Positions 7,672-16,305 of a stretch of DNA of 64,000 nucleotides are shown piece by piece (positions within the stretch are counted from its first letter, which is position 1; the number at the start of each line of letters is the position of its first letter). A program made the position numbers and the translations under genes. Source of the DNA: Mesonia aestuariivivens (lineage in GTDB: Bacteria > Bacteroidota > Bacteroidia > Flavobacteriales > Flavobacteriaceae); contig NZ_JAHWDF010000003.1 of the NCBI RefSeq assembly GCF_019311235.1, positions 124,001 through 188,000 on the forward strand, in the 5' to 3' direction. The notes beneath the pieces are model-generated. The model was not told the DNA's origin, did no database searches, and worked only from the letters and a program-made list of their open reading frames with translations.

Positions 7672-9015
7672 TTATCCTACTTCAGTAATCATTAAATCTA
7701 ACCCAAGACGTATAATTTCTTGCGCTTCAACTTTTGATGTATTTACATAATCTATTAATGCAAAATCTTCTGGTATTACTTCGTAAATACCCAAATTTTC
7801 CATCTTCTCAATATTCCCTGTCATACAAGCTTTTAACAATTGCATTGGGTAAACATCTAAAGGCATCACCTCTTCCATTTCACCAGTAACAACCAAAGCT
7901 CTTTCTTCTCCATTTAAATTGGTATTCACATCATATTTTTTATTCGGGAACATCCAAGACAATGAAGTTTTAGACATAGAATGAATATTGTTATAAGTAA
8001 ACGGCAACCAACCAAACATTCTATAATTATTTCCTTCAGGAATTACAGAAACAGTATTATCGTAAAAACCAACGTATTGGTGATTAGATAATTTTAAACC
8101 TGTTAATACATCTCCAGAAATAATTCTAGTTTCAGACTCATTTACTTCACCAACTAAATCTGTTACATTTGCACCTAAATAGGTTTTAAAATACTTTCTA
8201 TCTTTAGCATCAGCTCCAACAACCGCAATAGTTCTTTTCGCATCATATCTTCCAGTTAAAAACAACCTTCCTATAATTGCAACATCTTCAGGACCTACTA
8301 CCCAAACTCGATCTCCCATATTCATAGGTTCAGTTTCTTGAACATGCACCCCTACATTTCCTGCTGGATGCGGACCAGAAACATTCAAGATTTCAACACC
8401 TTGAAGATCTTTTAATTTTGAAGACTTACCATTTACTGCAACATAAACTTTACCTGCTGTTAACTTCTTTAACGCCTTAAGCCCTTCTTGAAAATCTTCT
8501 TTTTGATCTTGCAAGATAAACTCAGCATTTGCAGCTAACGGAGCTGAATTATAAGCAGAAACGTAAATTGCTTTTGGCGCATCATCTGGGTCTGCAAGAA
8601 TATCATAAGGACGCTGCTTTATAAAAGCACCACATCCACTTTCAAAAACTCTAGCTTTAACCGTATCTGCATCAGAATTATCAACATTCATCACGCCAAA
8701 TTCTTTATAAGAATTAACAGCATCTGCTTCGATAATAATCTCTAAAACACGACGTTTCGCTCCTCTTAAAACTTCTTTAATCGTCCCACTAACAGGAGAA
8801 GAAAATTTAACCGTATCGTTATACTTTGAGTAGAAAATAATTTCACCAGCCTGCACCTTAGCTCCTTCTCTGAGAACAAGCTTCGGAACAACACCGTGAA
8901 AATCTGGTGGTTTAATAGCAAAGGTCTTTGATTTTGGAGCCTCAACAAGCGTTTGCTCTGCCTCTCCTTTAAATCGCAAATTAAGACCCTTCTTAACTTT
9001 AATGTCTTTTGACAT
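7672..9015 (-). CDS. nqrA: Na+-translocating NADH:quinone reductase subunit A
   Basis: 447 residues with the start at 9015 (MSKDIKVKKGLNLRFKG), which aligns with the usual NqrA start. A longer reading frame begins at a TTG at 9046-9048, but that TTG is part of the -7 promoter box and would not be transcribed. NqrA is the large cytoplasmic subunit and has been linked to ubiquinone binding. Typical segments are HGVVPKLVLREGAKVQAGE, the GSPVSGTI-like turn FSSPVSGTIKEV, and GPHPAGNVGVHV. First gene of nqrABCDEF. Confidence 0.95.
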   Translation of the reverse strand: MSKDIKVKKGLNLRFKGEAEQTLVEAPKSKTFAIKPPDFHGVVPKLVLREGAKVQAGEIIFYSKYNDTVKFSSPVSGTIKEVLRGAKRRVLEIIIEADAVNSYKEFGVMNVDNSDADTVKARVFESGCGAFIKQRPYDILADPDDAPKAIYVSAYNSAPLAANAEFILQDQKEDFQEGLKALKKLTAGKVYVAVNGKSSKLKDLQGVEILNVSGPHPAGNVGVHVQETEPMNMGDRVWVVGPEDVAIIGRLFLTGRYDAKRTIAVVGADAKDRKYFKTYLGANVTDLVGEVNESETRIISGDVLTGLKLSNHQYVGFYDNTVSVIPEGNNYRMFGWLPFTYNNIHSMSKTSLSWMFPNKKYDVNTNLNGEERALVVTGEMEEVMPLDVYPMQLLKACMTGNIEKMENLGIYEVIPEDFALIDYVNTSKVEAQEIIRLGLDLMITEVG

Positions 9016-9045
9016 AATTTTGTTATCAGTTAATATTCGCGGTTG

Positions 9046-9053
9046 CAAATTTA
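9046..9053 (-). promoter_or_regulatory. -7 box TAAATTTG of the nqr operon
   Basis: Minus-strand match to TAnnTTTG, 30 bp upstream of the chosen nqrA ATG at 9013-9015. It overlaps the upstream alternative TTG codon and so rules that start out. No good -33 TTTG was found at the usual spacing. Confidence 0.55.
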
Positions 9054-9210
9054 GTAATTAAATACCTGATGTTATAAACTTGTTAAATGGAACTTCCCAA
9101 ATAATAATAATTTATAATTATTCTAAATAATACATTTTCATTTTCAAGAAACCTCTTCTACAGAAAACTTTTTACTTATATTTAAACCGAAATTCAGCAG
9201 ATCTATTTTC

Positions 9211-10461
9211 ATGAAAAAAATCATTTTTATTTCATTCTTATTAACAGCTTCATTATCAAGCTTTTCTCAAGCGCTTGAAACTACTCCTCCCGAATACATA
9301 AGAACAATTCAATTTCAAGGAAACGCACAATTTAGCGGAACCCCTATTATTGCTTTAGGAGAAACACTTACTATTTCTTTTGATGATTTAATTGGTGATG
9401 AAGCAGATTACTACTACACCATAGAACATTATGATTTTGATTGGAAACCCTCCAACCTTGCTAAAAATGAATATATGGAAGGTTTTGACAATATGAGGAT
9501 TCTTAATTACAAAAATTCTTTTAACACGCTTCAAATTTACTCTCATTACACACTATCTATTCCTAACAAAAACACCAGAAGATTAAAAGTTAGCGGTAAT
9601 TACATGCTAAAGGTTTTTAATAACGATAAAGAATTGGTTTTTTCTAGAAAATTTATGGTTTATGAAGATATCGCTATCGTTAAAGCAGAGATCAAACGAT
9701 CAAGAAATTTAAAATATATAGATACTAAACAAGTGGTCTATTTTTCTGTAGATGGCGCTGACCGAATTATTTTTAGAAACCCAGATCAGAACCTAAAAAC
9801 GCTTATTATTCAAAATAATAATTTACAAAACTCTATTTATAACCTAAAACCTCAATATTCATTAGGCAATGAATTAGTATATCGTTATGATCAAAAAGCC
9901 GCATTTTGGGGAGGTAACGAATACTTAGAATTTGATAACAAAGATGTTAGAGCCGCCACGATGAATGTAAGAAGCATTCAACTTAAAGATATTTATAATA
10001 CATATTTATTTACTGATAAAAATAGATCATATGATCCATATACTTACGATCCAGATATTAACGGTCAATTTAAAGTAAACACCATACAGGGAGAAGATCC
10101 TACTATTGAAGCTGAATATACCTGGGTTCATTTCTATCTTGCTAATTATGAAAAACTAAATGATGGTCAAATTCATATCTACGGAAATTTTAATAATTTC
10201 AACATAGATAAATCTACACGAATGATCTTTAACCCCAAAACCGAAGTTTATGAAGGCAAACGCCTATTTAAGCAAGGGTTTTATAATTATAAATACGTTT
10301 TAGTCAATCCCGACAAAAGTATTAATGAAGGATTTAATAGCGGTAATTTTGATGAAACCGAAAATCAATATACCATCTTAGCTTACTATAGAGAAATAGG
10401 AGGAAGATACGATAGAATTATAGGTGTAGGAAGTGCCAACAGCAGAAATATTAGCAATTAG
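9211..10461 (+). CDS. Type IX secretion system plug protein (DUF5103)
   Basis: 416 residues with an N-terminal Sec signal peptide (MKKIIFISFLLTASLSSFSQ). The opening PPEYIRTIQFQG, the IEHYDFDWKPSNLAKNEYMEGF segment and the C-terminal FYNYKYVLVNPD stretch fit the DUF5103 family. A member of that family was described as the periplasmic plug that closes the SprA translocon of the type IX secretion system. It stands alone, divergent from nqr. A TATATTTA near 9176-9183 could be a weak -7 box. Family assignment is from memory of its sequence pattern. Confidence 0.85.
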   Translation: MKKIIFISFLLTASLSSFSQALETTPPEYIRTIQFQGNAQFSGTPIIALGETLTISFDDLIGDEADYYYTIEHYDFDWKPSNLAKNEYMEGFDNMRILNYKNSFNTLQIYSHYTLSIPNKNTRRLKVSGNYMLKVFNNDKELVFSRKFMVYEDIAIVKAEIKRSRNLKYIDTKQVVYFSVDGADRIIFRNPDQNLKTLIIQNNNLQNSIYNLKPQYSLGNELVYRYDQKAAFWGGNEYLEFDNKDVRAATMNVRSIQLKDIYNTYLFTDKNRSYDPYTYDPDINGQFKVNTIQGEDPTIEAEYTWVHFYLANYEKLNDGQIHIYGNFNNFNIDKSTRMIFNPKTEVYEGKRLFKQGFYNYKYVLVNPDKSINEGFNSGNFDETENQYTILAYYREIGGRYDRIIGVGSANSRNISN

Positions 10462-10538
10462 TTTTCTGAAAAGAACATCACTTTATTTAAACAAAAACAG
10501 CATTAAAATATACCAACCTCAACAAATCAAAAAAATTC

Positions 10539-10560
10539 AAAAAAAAAAAAAAAAAAAAAA
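10539..10560 (+). repeat. Run of 22 adenines
   Basis: An uninterrupted A22 homopolymer in the 230-bp gap between the T9SS plug gene and apaG. The rest of the gap is AT-rich with no other clear signal apart from the apaG promoter. The exact length is likely to vary or to be a sequencing weak point. Confidence 0.9.
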
Positions 10561-10671
10561 CACGCTCTAATATTTTATAGAAAAGGTTTTTAAACACTTT
10601 TAAAATTTGTGTTTTTTTAAATGCTATATTTATTATATTAGCATATAAAATCAAAGGAACAACTTTTTTAG

Positions 10672-10679
10672 CATCTTTG
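10672..10679 (+). promoter_or_regulatory. -7-like box CATCTTTG before apaG
   Basis: Seven of eight positions match TAnnTTTG. The box ends 12 bp before the apaG ATG at 10692. Its final TTG is the false upstream start of the longer reading frame. Confidence 0.45.
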
Positions 10680-10691
10680 CGTTTTAATACT

Positions 10692-11078
10692 ATGATTCAA
10701 CAAGTAACTAGAGGTATAAAAATTTCAGTAAATACTAGTTTTCAAGGCACTTTCTTGAAAAACTATAAGATTTATTTTGCCTTCAGTTATCAAATCACTA
10801 TTAAAAACCAAAGCAATGATTCGGTTCAACTGAATTCTAGATTTTGGAAGATTAAAGACGCCTTAAATAAGAATCTAATCGTTAAAGGTGAAGGTGTTAT
10901 TGGCGAAAAACCAGTTTTAAAACCTGGGGAATCGCATACCTATACCAGCGGATGCCAAATTACTTCTCCGTTTGGAGCGATGAGCGGTTATTACGATATG
11001 ATTAATTTTACTTCTACACGAAAGTTTAAAGTTGAAATTCCTTCCTTTAAACTTAGCGCTCCTATTGCGTTAAATTAA
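10692..11078 (+). CDS. apaG: ApaG-domain protein
   Basis: 128 residues from the ATG at 10692, the usual ApaG length. The start at TTG 10677 was rejected because it lies in the promoter box. The sequence shows the fibronectin-III-like ApaG fold pattern: TRGIKISVNTSF, YQITIKNQSNDSVQLNSRFWKI, GVIGEKPVLKPGESHTYTSGC and MSGYYDMINF. ApaG has been tied to Co2+/Mg2+ sensitivity in enterobacteria, but its biochemical role is not settled. The gene converges on the NRDE gene and the two overlap by 17 bp at their 3' ends. Confidence 0.92.
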   Translation: MIQQVTRGIKISVNTSFQGTFLKNYKIYFAFSYQITIKNQSNDSVQLNSRFWKIKDALNKNLIVKGEGVIGEKPVLKPGESHTYTSGCQITSPFGAMSGYYDMINFTSTRKFKVEIPSFKLSAPIALN

Positions 11079-11790
11079 GTTTCTCTTCAGTCACTTCATT
11101 TTTTAGAAGATTTTCAAATTTCATACTTATCTTATTGCCTTGGGTTAAAAGTTGCGTTACGCTTGTGGTTTTTAACAAACCACGATCAATTATAAATCCA
11201 TTTTCAGCATCATCTTTCCCTGCCTGATGATGAAATTCCCAAACCTCGTTTGCTGTTAAATGCTTTAGATCGTGTTCAGCTATAAAATCATTAAACCATT
11301 GGTGACGCTCTTTTTTCATTTCTGAATTGTACGTCATCGATGCCGACCAAATATGCGCTTTAACCTCTAGCGGAAAATTTTTTACCTCATCCCCATCCCA
11401 CACCAACTGCTGAATTTTAATTTCAGAATGCCAAGAAATATAAATTATGGTAAATGGCTCAATTTCATTGTATTCATAATTACTTACCATTTCATTAAAG
11501 TCTAAGGCTAATAAATGCTCTTTTAACACCACTCCTCGACTCTTTTTATAACTCGCTTTGCGTTCATGAGCATATTCGGCTCCGTTCATCAAACAAATTA
11601 ATTTAGACTTCTCACTAACTGCAACCCAAGTACCACCAGCTATTTTATCTTTCGGGTAAAGTAATTTCACACCATTTTCGTTATAAATACGAGGAGCTAA
11701 GGTTGGACGGTCACTCGCTTCATCTCTATTAGAGGTAAAAATAAATTTTTTAGAATGACAACCTAAAGAAATAAAAGATACGGTACACAT
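11062..11790 (-). CDS. NRDE (TANGO2-like) family protein
   Basis: 242 residues starting MCTVSFISLG, with the family motif TSNRDEASDRPT near residues 19-30. The catalytic-type Cys2 at the N-terminus and the NRDE segment recall N-terminal nucleophile hydrolases. Human TANGO2 is the best-known relative and its reaction is unresolved. The ATG is only five bases from a TATTTTTG box, so the message may be leaderless. Its 3' end overlaps apaG by 17 bp on the other strand. Confidence 0.88.
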   Translation of the reverse strand: MCTVSFISLGCHSKKFIFTSNRDEASDRPTLAPRIYNENGVKLLYPKDKIAGGTWVAVSEKSKLICLMNGAEYAHERKASYKKSRGVVLKEHLLALDFNEMVSNYEYNEIEPFTIIYISWHSEIKIQQLVWDGDEVKNFPLEVKAHIWSASMTYNSEMKKERHQWFNDFIAEHDLKHLTANEVWEFHHQAGKDDAENGFIIDRGLLKTTSVTQLLTQGNKISMKFENLLKNEVTEEKLNLTQ

Positions 11791-11795
11791 AAATT

Positions 11796-11803
11796 CAAAA
11801 ATA
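11796..11803 (-). promoter_or_regulatory. -7 box TATTTTTG for the NRDE gene
   Basis: Exact TAnnTTTG match on the minus strand, with five bases between box and ATG (11788-11790). Leaderless transcription is predicted. Confidence 0.55.
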
Positions 11804-11888
11804 ACATAACTACTTCAGTCTTAATAAAACTTAACAGAAATTAATAAAACCTTAAATTTCTATGAGTTTTAAGTTCTTAGATTTTAGC

Positions 11889-11896
11889 TATCTTTA
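11889..11896 (+). promoter_or_regulatory. -7-like box TATCTTTA for pruA
   Basis: Seven of eight positions match TAnnTTTG, 40 bp upstream of the pruA ATG, which leaves room for a normal short leader. Confidence 0.4.
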
Positions 11897-11936
11897 TCAA
11901 AACAAATATTAATAAATAAAAAACCAAAATAGAATT

Positions 11937-13562
11937 ATGGGGAAAGGATTTTTTCAAGTTCCGCCAGCACATAACGAACCTATAAAAAGTTATGCTCCCG
12001 GGACCCCGGAAAGAGAAGAAGTATTACTAACTTATAAAGATTTATATAATAAAAAAGCTGATGTTCCTCTTTATATTGGTGCTGAAGAAATAAGAACTAA
12101 AAAAACAGCGACGATGCACCCGCCACATGATCATAAGCACAATTTAGGTGTTTATCATTTGGCTGAAAAAAAACATATTGAAAAAGCAATAGATGCTGCT
12201 TTAGAAGCTCGTAAAAAATGGGCTAAATTAGAATGGGAACAACGCGCAGCCGTATTTTTAAAAGCTGCCGATCTAATCTCAGGCCCTTATCGCTATAAAC
12301 TAAACGCAGCAACGATGATTGGGCAGTCTAAAAATATTTTTCAGGCTGAAATAGATTCTGCTTGTGAGATCGCAGATTTCTTGCGTTTTAACGTAGAATA
12401 CATGTCTGAAATTTACAACGATCAACCAGAATCTGACGAAACCGCCTGGAACCGTGTAGAACACAGACCTCTTGAAGGTTTTGTTTACGCTATTACTCCG
12501 TTTAACTTTACCGCAATCGCTGGTAATTTACCATCTGCTCCGGCATTAATGGGGAACGTAGCAATTTGGAAACCTAGTGACAGCCAAATGTTTTCTGCTC
12601 AAATTTTAATGCAAGTATTCAAAGAAGCTGGAGTTCCTGATGGCGTTATTAATATGGTGATGGGAGATCCTGAAATGATTACCGATACTATATTAAAAAG
12701 TCCAGATTTTGCTGGTATTCATTATACAGGAAGCACTAAAGTCTTTAAAGATATTTGGGCAAAAATTGGTCAGAATATTCATACTTATAAGACTTATCCA
12801 AGAATAGTAGGAGAATCTGGAGGTAAAGATTTTATTATCGCACACCCATCTTCAAACACCAAAGAAGTTTCTACCGCTATTTCTAGAGGTGCTTTTGAAT
12901 ATCAAGGCCAAAAATGTAGTGCCGCTTCAAGAATTTATTTACCGAAAAGTTTATGGCCACAGATTAAAGAAGAATTAATTGAAGATATTTCATCTTTTAA
13001 AATGGGTTCTCCTGAAGATATGGGCAATTTTATTAATGCGGTGATCCACGAGCGTTCTTTCGATAAATTAGCAAAGTATATTGACCAAGCTAAAAAAGAT
13101 AAGAAAGCAGAAATTATTATTGGTGGTAATTACGACAAGTCTGTAGGTTATTTTGTTGAACCAACAGTAATCGTAACGACAGACCCACATTACACAACAA
13201 TGGAAACTGAGTTATTCGGGCCTGTTGTAACGATTTATGTTTACGAAGATGAAAAGTGGGAAGAAACTTTAGTTGAGGTAGACAACACTAGTGCTTATGC
13301 ATTAACCGGAGCGGTTTTCTCTAAAGACCGTTACGCTGCTGCACAAGCAACCGATATACTACAAAACTCGGCAGGTAACTTTTACATTAACGATAAATGT
13401 ACTGGAGCTGTAGTTGGAAGACAACCATTTGGTGGCGCAAGAGCCAGCGGAACTAACGACAAAGCAGGTTCTAAATTAAACTTACAACGTTGGGTATCTC
13501 AACGATTAATTAAAGAAACTTTTGTACCAGCAACAGATTATAGATATCCGTTTATGGATTAA
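11937..13562 (+). CDS. pruA: L-glutamate gamma-semialdehyde dehydrogenase (proline catabolism)
   Basis: 541 residues, the size of monofunctional P5C dehydrogenases. It oxidises glutamate semialdehyde (from P5C) to glutamate with NAD+. Aldehyde dehydrogenase motifs are present: YAITPFNFTA near 184, GNVAIWKPSD, HYTGSTKVF, VGESGGKDF (general base region), and the catalytic Cys in EYQGQKCSAASR near 320. The C-terminal FGGARASGTNDKAGS is typical of this subfamily. The proline dehydrogenase partner is not in the window. The gene stands alone and ends at a strong bidirectional terminator. Confidence 0.96.
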   Translation: MGKGFFQVPPAHNEPIKSYAPGTPEREEVLLTYKDLYNKKADVPLYIGAEEIRTKKTATMHPPHDHKHNLGVYHLAEKKHIEKAIDAALEARKKWAKLEWEQRAAVFLKAADLISGPYRYKLNAATMIGQSKNIFQAEIDSACEIADFLRFNVEYMSEIYNDQPESDETAWNRVEHRPLEGFVYAITPFNFTAIAGNLPSAPALMGNVAIWKPSDSQMFSAQILMQVFKEAGVPDGVINMVMGDPEMITDTILKSPDFAGIHYTGSTKVFKDIWAKIGQNIHTYKTYPRIVGESGGKDFIIAHPSSNTKEVSTAISRGAFEYQGQKCSAASRIYLPKSLWPQIKEELIEDISSFKMGSPEDMGNFINAVIHERSFDKLAKYIDQAKKDKKAEIIIGGNYDKSVGYFVEPTVIVTTDPHYTTMETELFGPVVTIYVYEDEKWEETLVEVDNTSAYALTGAVFSKDRYAAAQATDILQNSAGNFYINDKCTGAVVGRQPFGGARASGTNDKAGSKLNLQRWVSQRLIKETFVPATDYRYPFMD

Positions 13563-13571
13563 TATTTTATC

Positions 13572-13620
13572 ATCCAAAATAAAAAAGCCTCGCAAATTGC
13601 GAGGCTTTTTTATTTTGGAT
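13572..13620. terminator. Bidirectional terminator between pruA and rsmG
   Basis: Two perfect 24-bp arms around a single A (arm core AAAAAAGCCTCGCAA). Runs of A and T on both sides let it serve both convergent genes. Confidence 0.93.
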
Positions 13621-13625
13621 TTCAA

Positions 13626-14255
13626 TTATCCTTTATATTTCATAGGGAGATGAACTACTTTTTTAGTATCAAAAAAATCTTCTTCAAAGTAATCAGAGAG
13701 ATTATAAATCTTGGCGGTTTTATATTTTGCTAACTCTTCAGACAAATCACCACCTTTTAAATATAAAATTCCGTTTTTGAGTTCGTGTACACTTTTCTTT
13801 TTTATTTTTCCTTTTACCCAATGCACAAAAGTTTCCATTTGCGCGACAGCTCTACTTACAATAAAATCATATTGTTCGTCTATTTCTTCTACTCGGCAAT
13901 TAGAGCTTTTTACATTTTCAAGCCCTAAACCTTCTTTCACTTCATTCACCACTTTAATTTTTTTCCCTATACTATCTACTAAATGAAATTGAGTTTCAGG
14001 AAAAAGTATTGCCAAAGGAATACCCGGAAAACCACCACCAGTACCTACATCCATAACAGAAGATCCTGGTTTAAAATTTTGAATTTTAGCTATCCCTAAA
14101 GAATGTAATACGTGACGCAAATAAATTTCATCTATATCTTTTCTAGAAACTACATTAATTTTAAGATTCCAGTCTTTGTATAAATCTTTGAGTTGAGTGA
14201 ATTGCTGTTTTTGCTGATCAGTTAAATTCGGAAAGTAGTTTAATACTTCATTCAT
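13626..14255 (-). CDS. rsmG: 16S rRNA (guanine527-N7)-methyltransferase
   Basis: 209 residues, typical for RsmG/GidB. The SAM-binding glycine-rich segment is MDVGTGGGFPGIPLAI at about 65-80. The N-terminal YKDWNLKINVVSRKD and the DEQYDFIVSRAVA segment also match the family. It transfers a methyl group to N7 of G527 in 16S rRNA. A -7 box TAATTTTG lies 21 bp upstream. It converges on pruA across a shared terminator. Confidence 0.95.
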   Translation of the reverse strand: MNEVLNYFPNLTDQQKQQFTQLKDLYKDWNLKINVVSRKDIDEIYLRHVLHSLGIAKIQNFKPGSSVMDVGTGGGFPGIPLAILFPETQFHLVDSIGKKIKVVNEVKEGLGLENVKSSNCRVEEIDEQYDFIVSRAVAQMETFVHWVKGKIKKKSVHELKNGILYLKGGDLSEELAKYKTAKIYNLSDYFEEDFFDTKKVVHLPMKYKG

Positions 14256-14276
14256 GGGTTAAAGCTTATTTTACGG

Positions 14277-14284
14277 CAAAATTA
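14277..14284 (-). promoter_or_regulatory. -7 box TAATTTTG for rsmG
   Basis: Exact TAnnTTTG match on the minus strand, 21 bp upstream of the rsmG start codon. Confidence 0.5.
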
Positions 14285-14310
14285 AAGGTTATCTATTAAT
14301 ATTTATACAT

Positions 14311-15060
14311 TTAATGTTTACTTTCTTTATCTAAATTTTCTTTAGCTGCAATTTTATTATGATTCCAATCTCCTAAAAAATCATCATCTCTAGCATCTAA
14401 ATTTCTAAATACTTCTGCTTTTCCATACATCGTAATAATATCATTTACAAGAATTACATTATCGCCGTTAGGAGATCCAATATAATTACCATCTTCTTTT
14501 TTAATTCCCAAAACATTAATCCCTTCACTTTTTAAATCTAGTTCTAATAAATTTTTATTTGCTAACCAACTCCCCTTTCGTACTCTTAATTCTGAAATTT
14601 GATATTCACCAGAGAGATGAAGTATTGCTGCGTAATCTTTAACATCTATTTTAGTATACTTCTTAAGCATTCTATCTATCACTTTAGAAAGCCATTTATC
14701 TACAATTTTACTTTTTATAGCTAGCCAAAGTAAAGTTAGCCCCACTAATAAAATTAAGATACTGTACAATAAAGAACTTCGATTACTAGGTAACACAAAA
14801 GTTAATATTAAAGAAGAAAGCGTCGTAATAATACCGGCATTACCTACTAACATTAAGACATAGATAATTTTTCTTCTAACAGGATGGTTTAATAATTTTT
14901 CACTCTCAGCAGACGTAAAACCAGAACCCGTGTAGGCAGATCTTGCTTGAAATTTAGCCACATCTGTAGAAAGTCCCGTATGCATTAAAGCGATAGCAGC
15001 AACTTTAGTTAATAATGCTGAAAGTGTTATAATTACAAATAATGATATTGCTGCTAACAT
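14311..15060 (-). CDS. Membrane protein with C-terminal TrkA-C (RCK_C) domain
   Basis: 249 residues. The N-terminal half has about four hydrophobic segments (roughly 1-22, 64-88, 97-113). The C-terminal part (about 145-230) looks like a TrkA-C ligand-binding domain: SELRVRKGSWLANKNLLEL, INVLGIKKEDG and NDIITMYGKAEVFRNL. Such domains bind nucleotides and gate ion transporters. The short helical part is not a full channel or TrkH, so the transported ion is unknown. It is separate from the trk genes at 17575-20420. A regulatory or transport role in ion balance is inferred. Confidence 0.7.
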   Translation of the reverse strand: MLAAISLFVIITLSALLTKVAAIALMHTGLSTDVAKFQARSAYTGSGFTSAESEKLLNHPVRRKIIYVLMLVGNAGIITTLSSLILTFVLPSNRSSLLYSILILLVGLTLLWLAIKSKIVDKWLSKVIDRMLKKYTKIDVKDYAAILHLSGEYQISELRVRKGSWLANKNLLELDLKSEGINVLGIKKEDGNYIGSPNGDNVILVNDIITMYGKAEVFRNLDARDDDFLGDWNHNKIAAKENLDKESKH

Positions 15061-15156
15061 ATTCTAAGTGGTACTATATAAGAATTTAAAAATAAGTTAT
15101 TTTAATTTATCAAAAAGGTTTATGATATCTAATAAGCTTTTAAAGCGATTAATTTT

Positions 15157-15164
15157 TACCTTTG
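15157..15164 (+). promoter_or_regulatory. -7 box TACCTTTG for the desaturase gene
   Basis: Exact TAnnTTTG match, 20 bp upstream of the ATG at 15185, in the divergent gap after the TrkA-C gene. Confidence 0.55.
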
Positions 15165-15184
15165 AAAATATTTAAGTTAACAAA

Positions 15185-16285
15185 ATGATACAAAATTCTA
15201 TAAAATTTTCTAGAGTAGACTCTGCGAAGTTCTTTAGAACTCTCAATAAGAGGGTAAATAACTATTTTAAAGAAAATAATATTAAAAGAACAGGCAACTG
15301 GAAGCTTCACCTGAAGACCATTATCATGTTTTCTCTTTTTTTATCTCCTTATTTTCTTATGCTCACCCTAGATATTTCTCAGTGGTGGATGCTTCTTCTA
15401 ACCGTAGTAATGGGTATTGGTATGGCTGGAGTTGGCATGAATGTTATGCACGACGCCAACCACGGTTCTTACTCATCAAAGAAATGGGTAAACAAAATCA
15501 TGGGAGGTAGCATGTATATTCTTGCTGGTAATGTTTATAACTGGCAAGTACAACATAACGTTTTACACCATACCTATACTAATATTCATGGTCACGATGA
15601 AGATTTGGAAGCGGGTAGAATTATACGTTTCAGCCAACATTCAAAATGGTATCGATTTCATAAATTTCAGCATTATTATTCTGTTTTTCTATATGGATTA
15701 CTTACGTTTAATTGGGTAATTACTACAGATTTCAAACAAACGAAAAGGTATTTAAAAAGAAAATTAGCCTACGGAAAAATGCCTAGCCCGATTAAGCAGT
15801 GGAGCACTTTAGCCGTCACAAAAACACTTTATATCGCAATTTGGATTATTTTACCTATGCTTATTTTAAATATTTCTTGGTGGAAAATTTTATTAGGCTT
15901 CTTTATTATGCATTATACAGCAGGACTCATATTGAGTGTTGTTTTTCAGTTAGCGCACGTAGTTGAAAACACAGAAATGCCTTTACCAGATGAAAAAGGA
16001 TCTATGAAAAATACTTGGGCTATTCATCAATTATTTACAACGGTAAATTTTTCAACTAAAAATAAAATTGTTAACTGGTTTACTGGAGGGTTAAATCATC
16101 AGGTAGAACACCATATTTTTCCAAACATTAGCCATATTCATTATTCAAACATTTCAAAAATAGTGAAAGAAACAGCTAATGAATGTAACCTTCCTTATCA
16201 CGAATACAAAACTACCAGAGCTGCTATAATAGCTCATTTTAAGCATCTAAGAGAAATGGGAGCAAAACCTGCAGTAGCTTTATAA
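15185..16285 (+). CDS. Membrane fatty acid desaturase
   Basis: 366 residues. The three histidine clusters of the di-iron membrane desaturases are present: HDANH at 89-93, HNVLHH at 124-129 and HQVEHH near 300. Hydrophobic pairs of helices flank them. Members introduce a cis double bond into acyl chains of lipids or acyl-CoA, often in response to cold. The electron donor and the position of the double bond cannot be read from the sequence. A promoter box lies 20 bp upstream, and the aminotransferase gene follows after 20 bp, so the two may be co-transcribed. Confidence 0.92.
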   Translation: MIQNSIKFSRVDSAKFFRTLNKRVNNYFKENNIKRTGNWKLHLKTIIMFSLFLSPYFLMLTLDISQWWMLLLTVVMGIGMAGVGMNVMHDANHGSYSSKKWVNKIMGGSMYILAGNVYNWQVQHNVLHHTYTNIHGHDEDLEAGRIIRFSQHSKWYRFHKFQHYYSVFLYGLLTFNWVITTDFKQTKRYLKRKLAYGKMPSPIKQWSTLAVTKTLYIAIWIILPMLILNISWWKILLGFFIMHYTAGLILSVVFQLAHVVENTEMPLPDEKGSMKNTWAIHQLFTTVNFSTKNKIVNWFTGGLNHQVEHHIFPNISHIHYSNISKIVKETANECNLPYHEYKTTRAAIIAHFKHLREMGAKPAVAL

Positions 16286-16305
16286 ACTTAACTTTTAACA
16301 CAACC

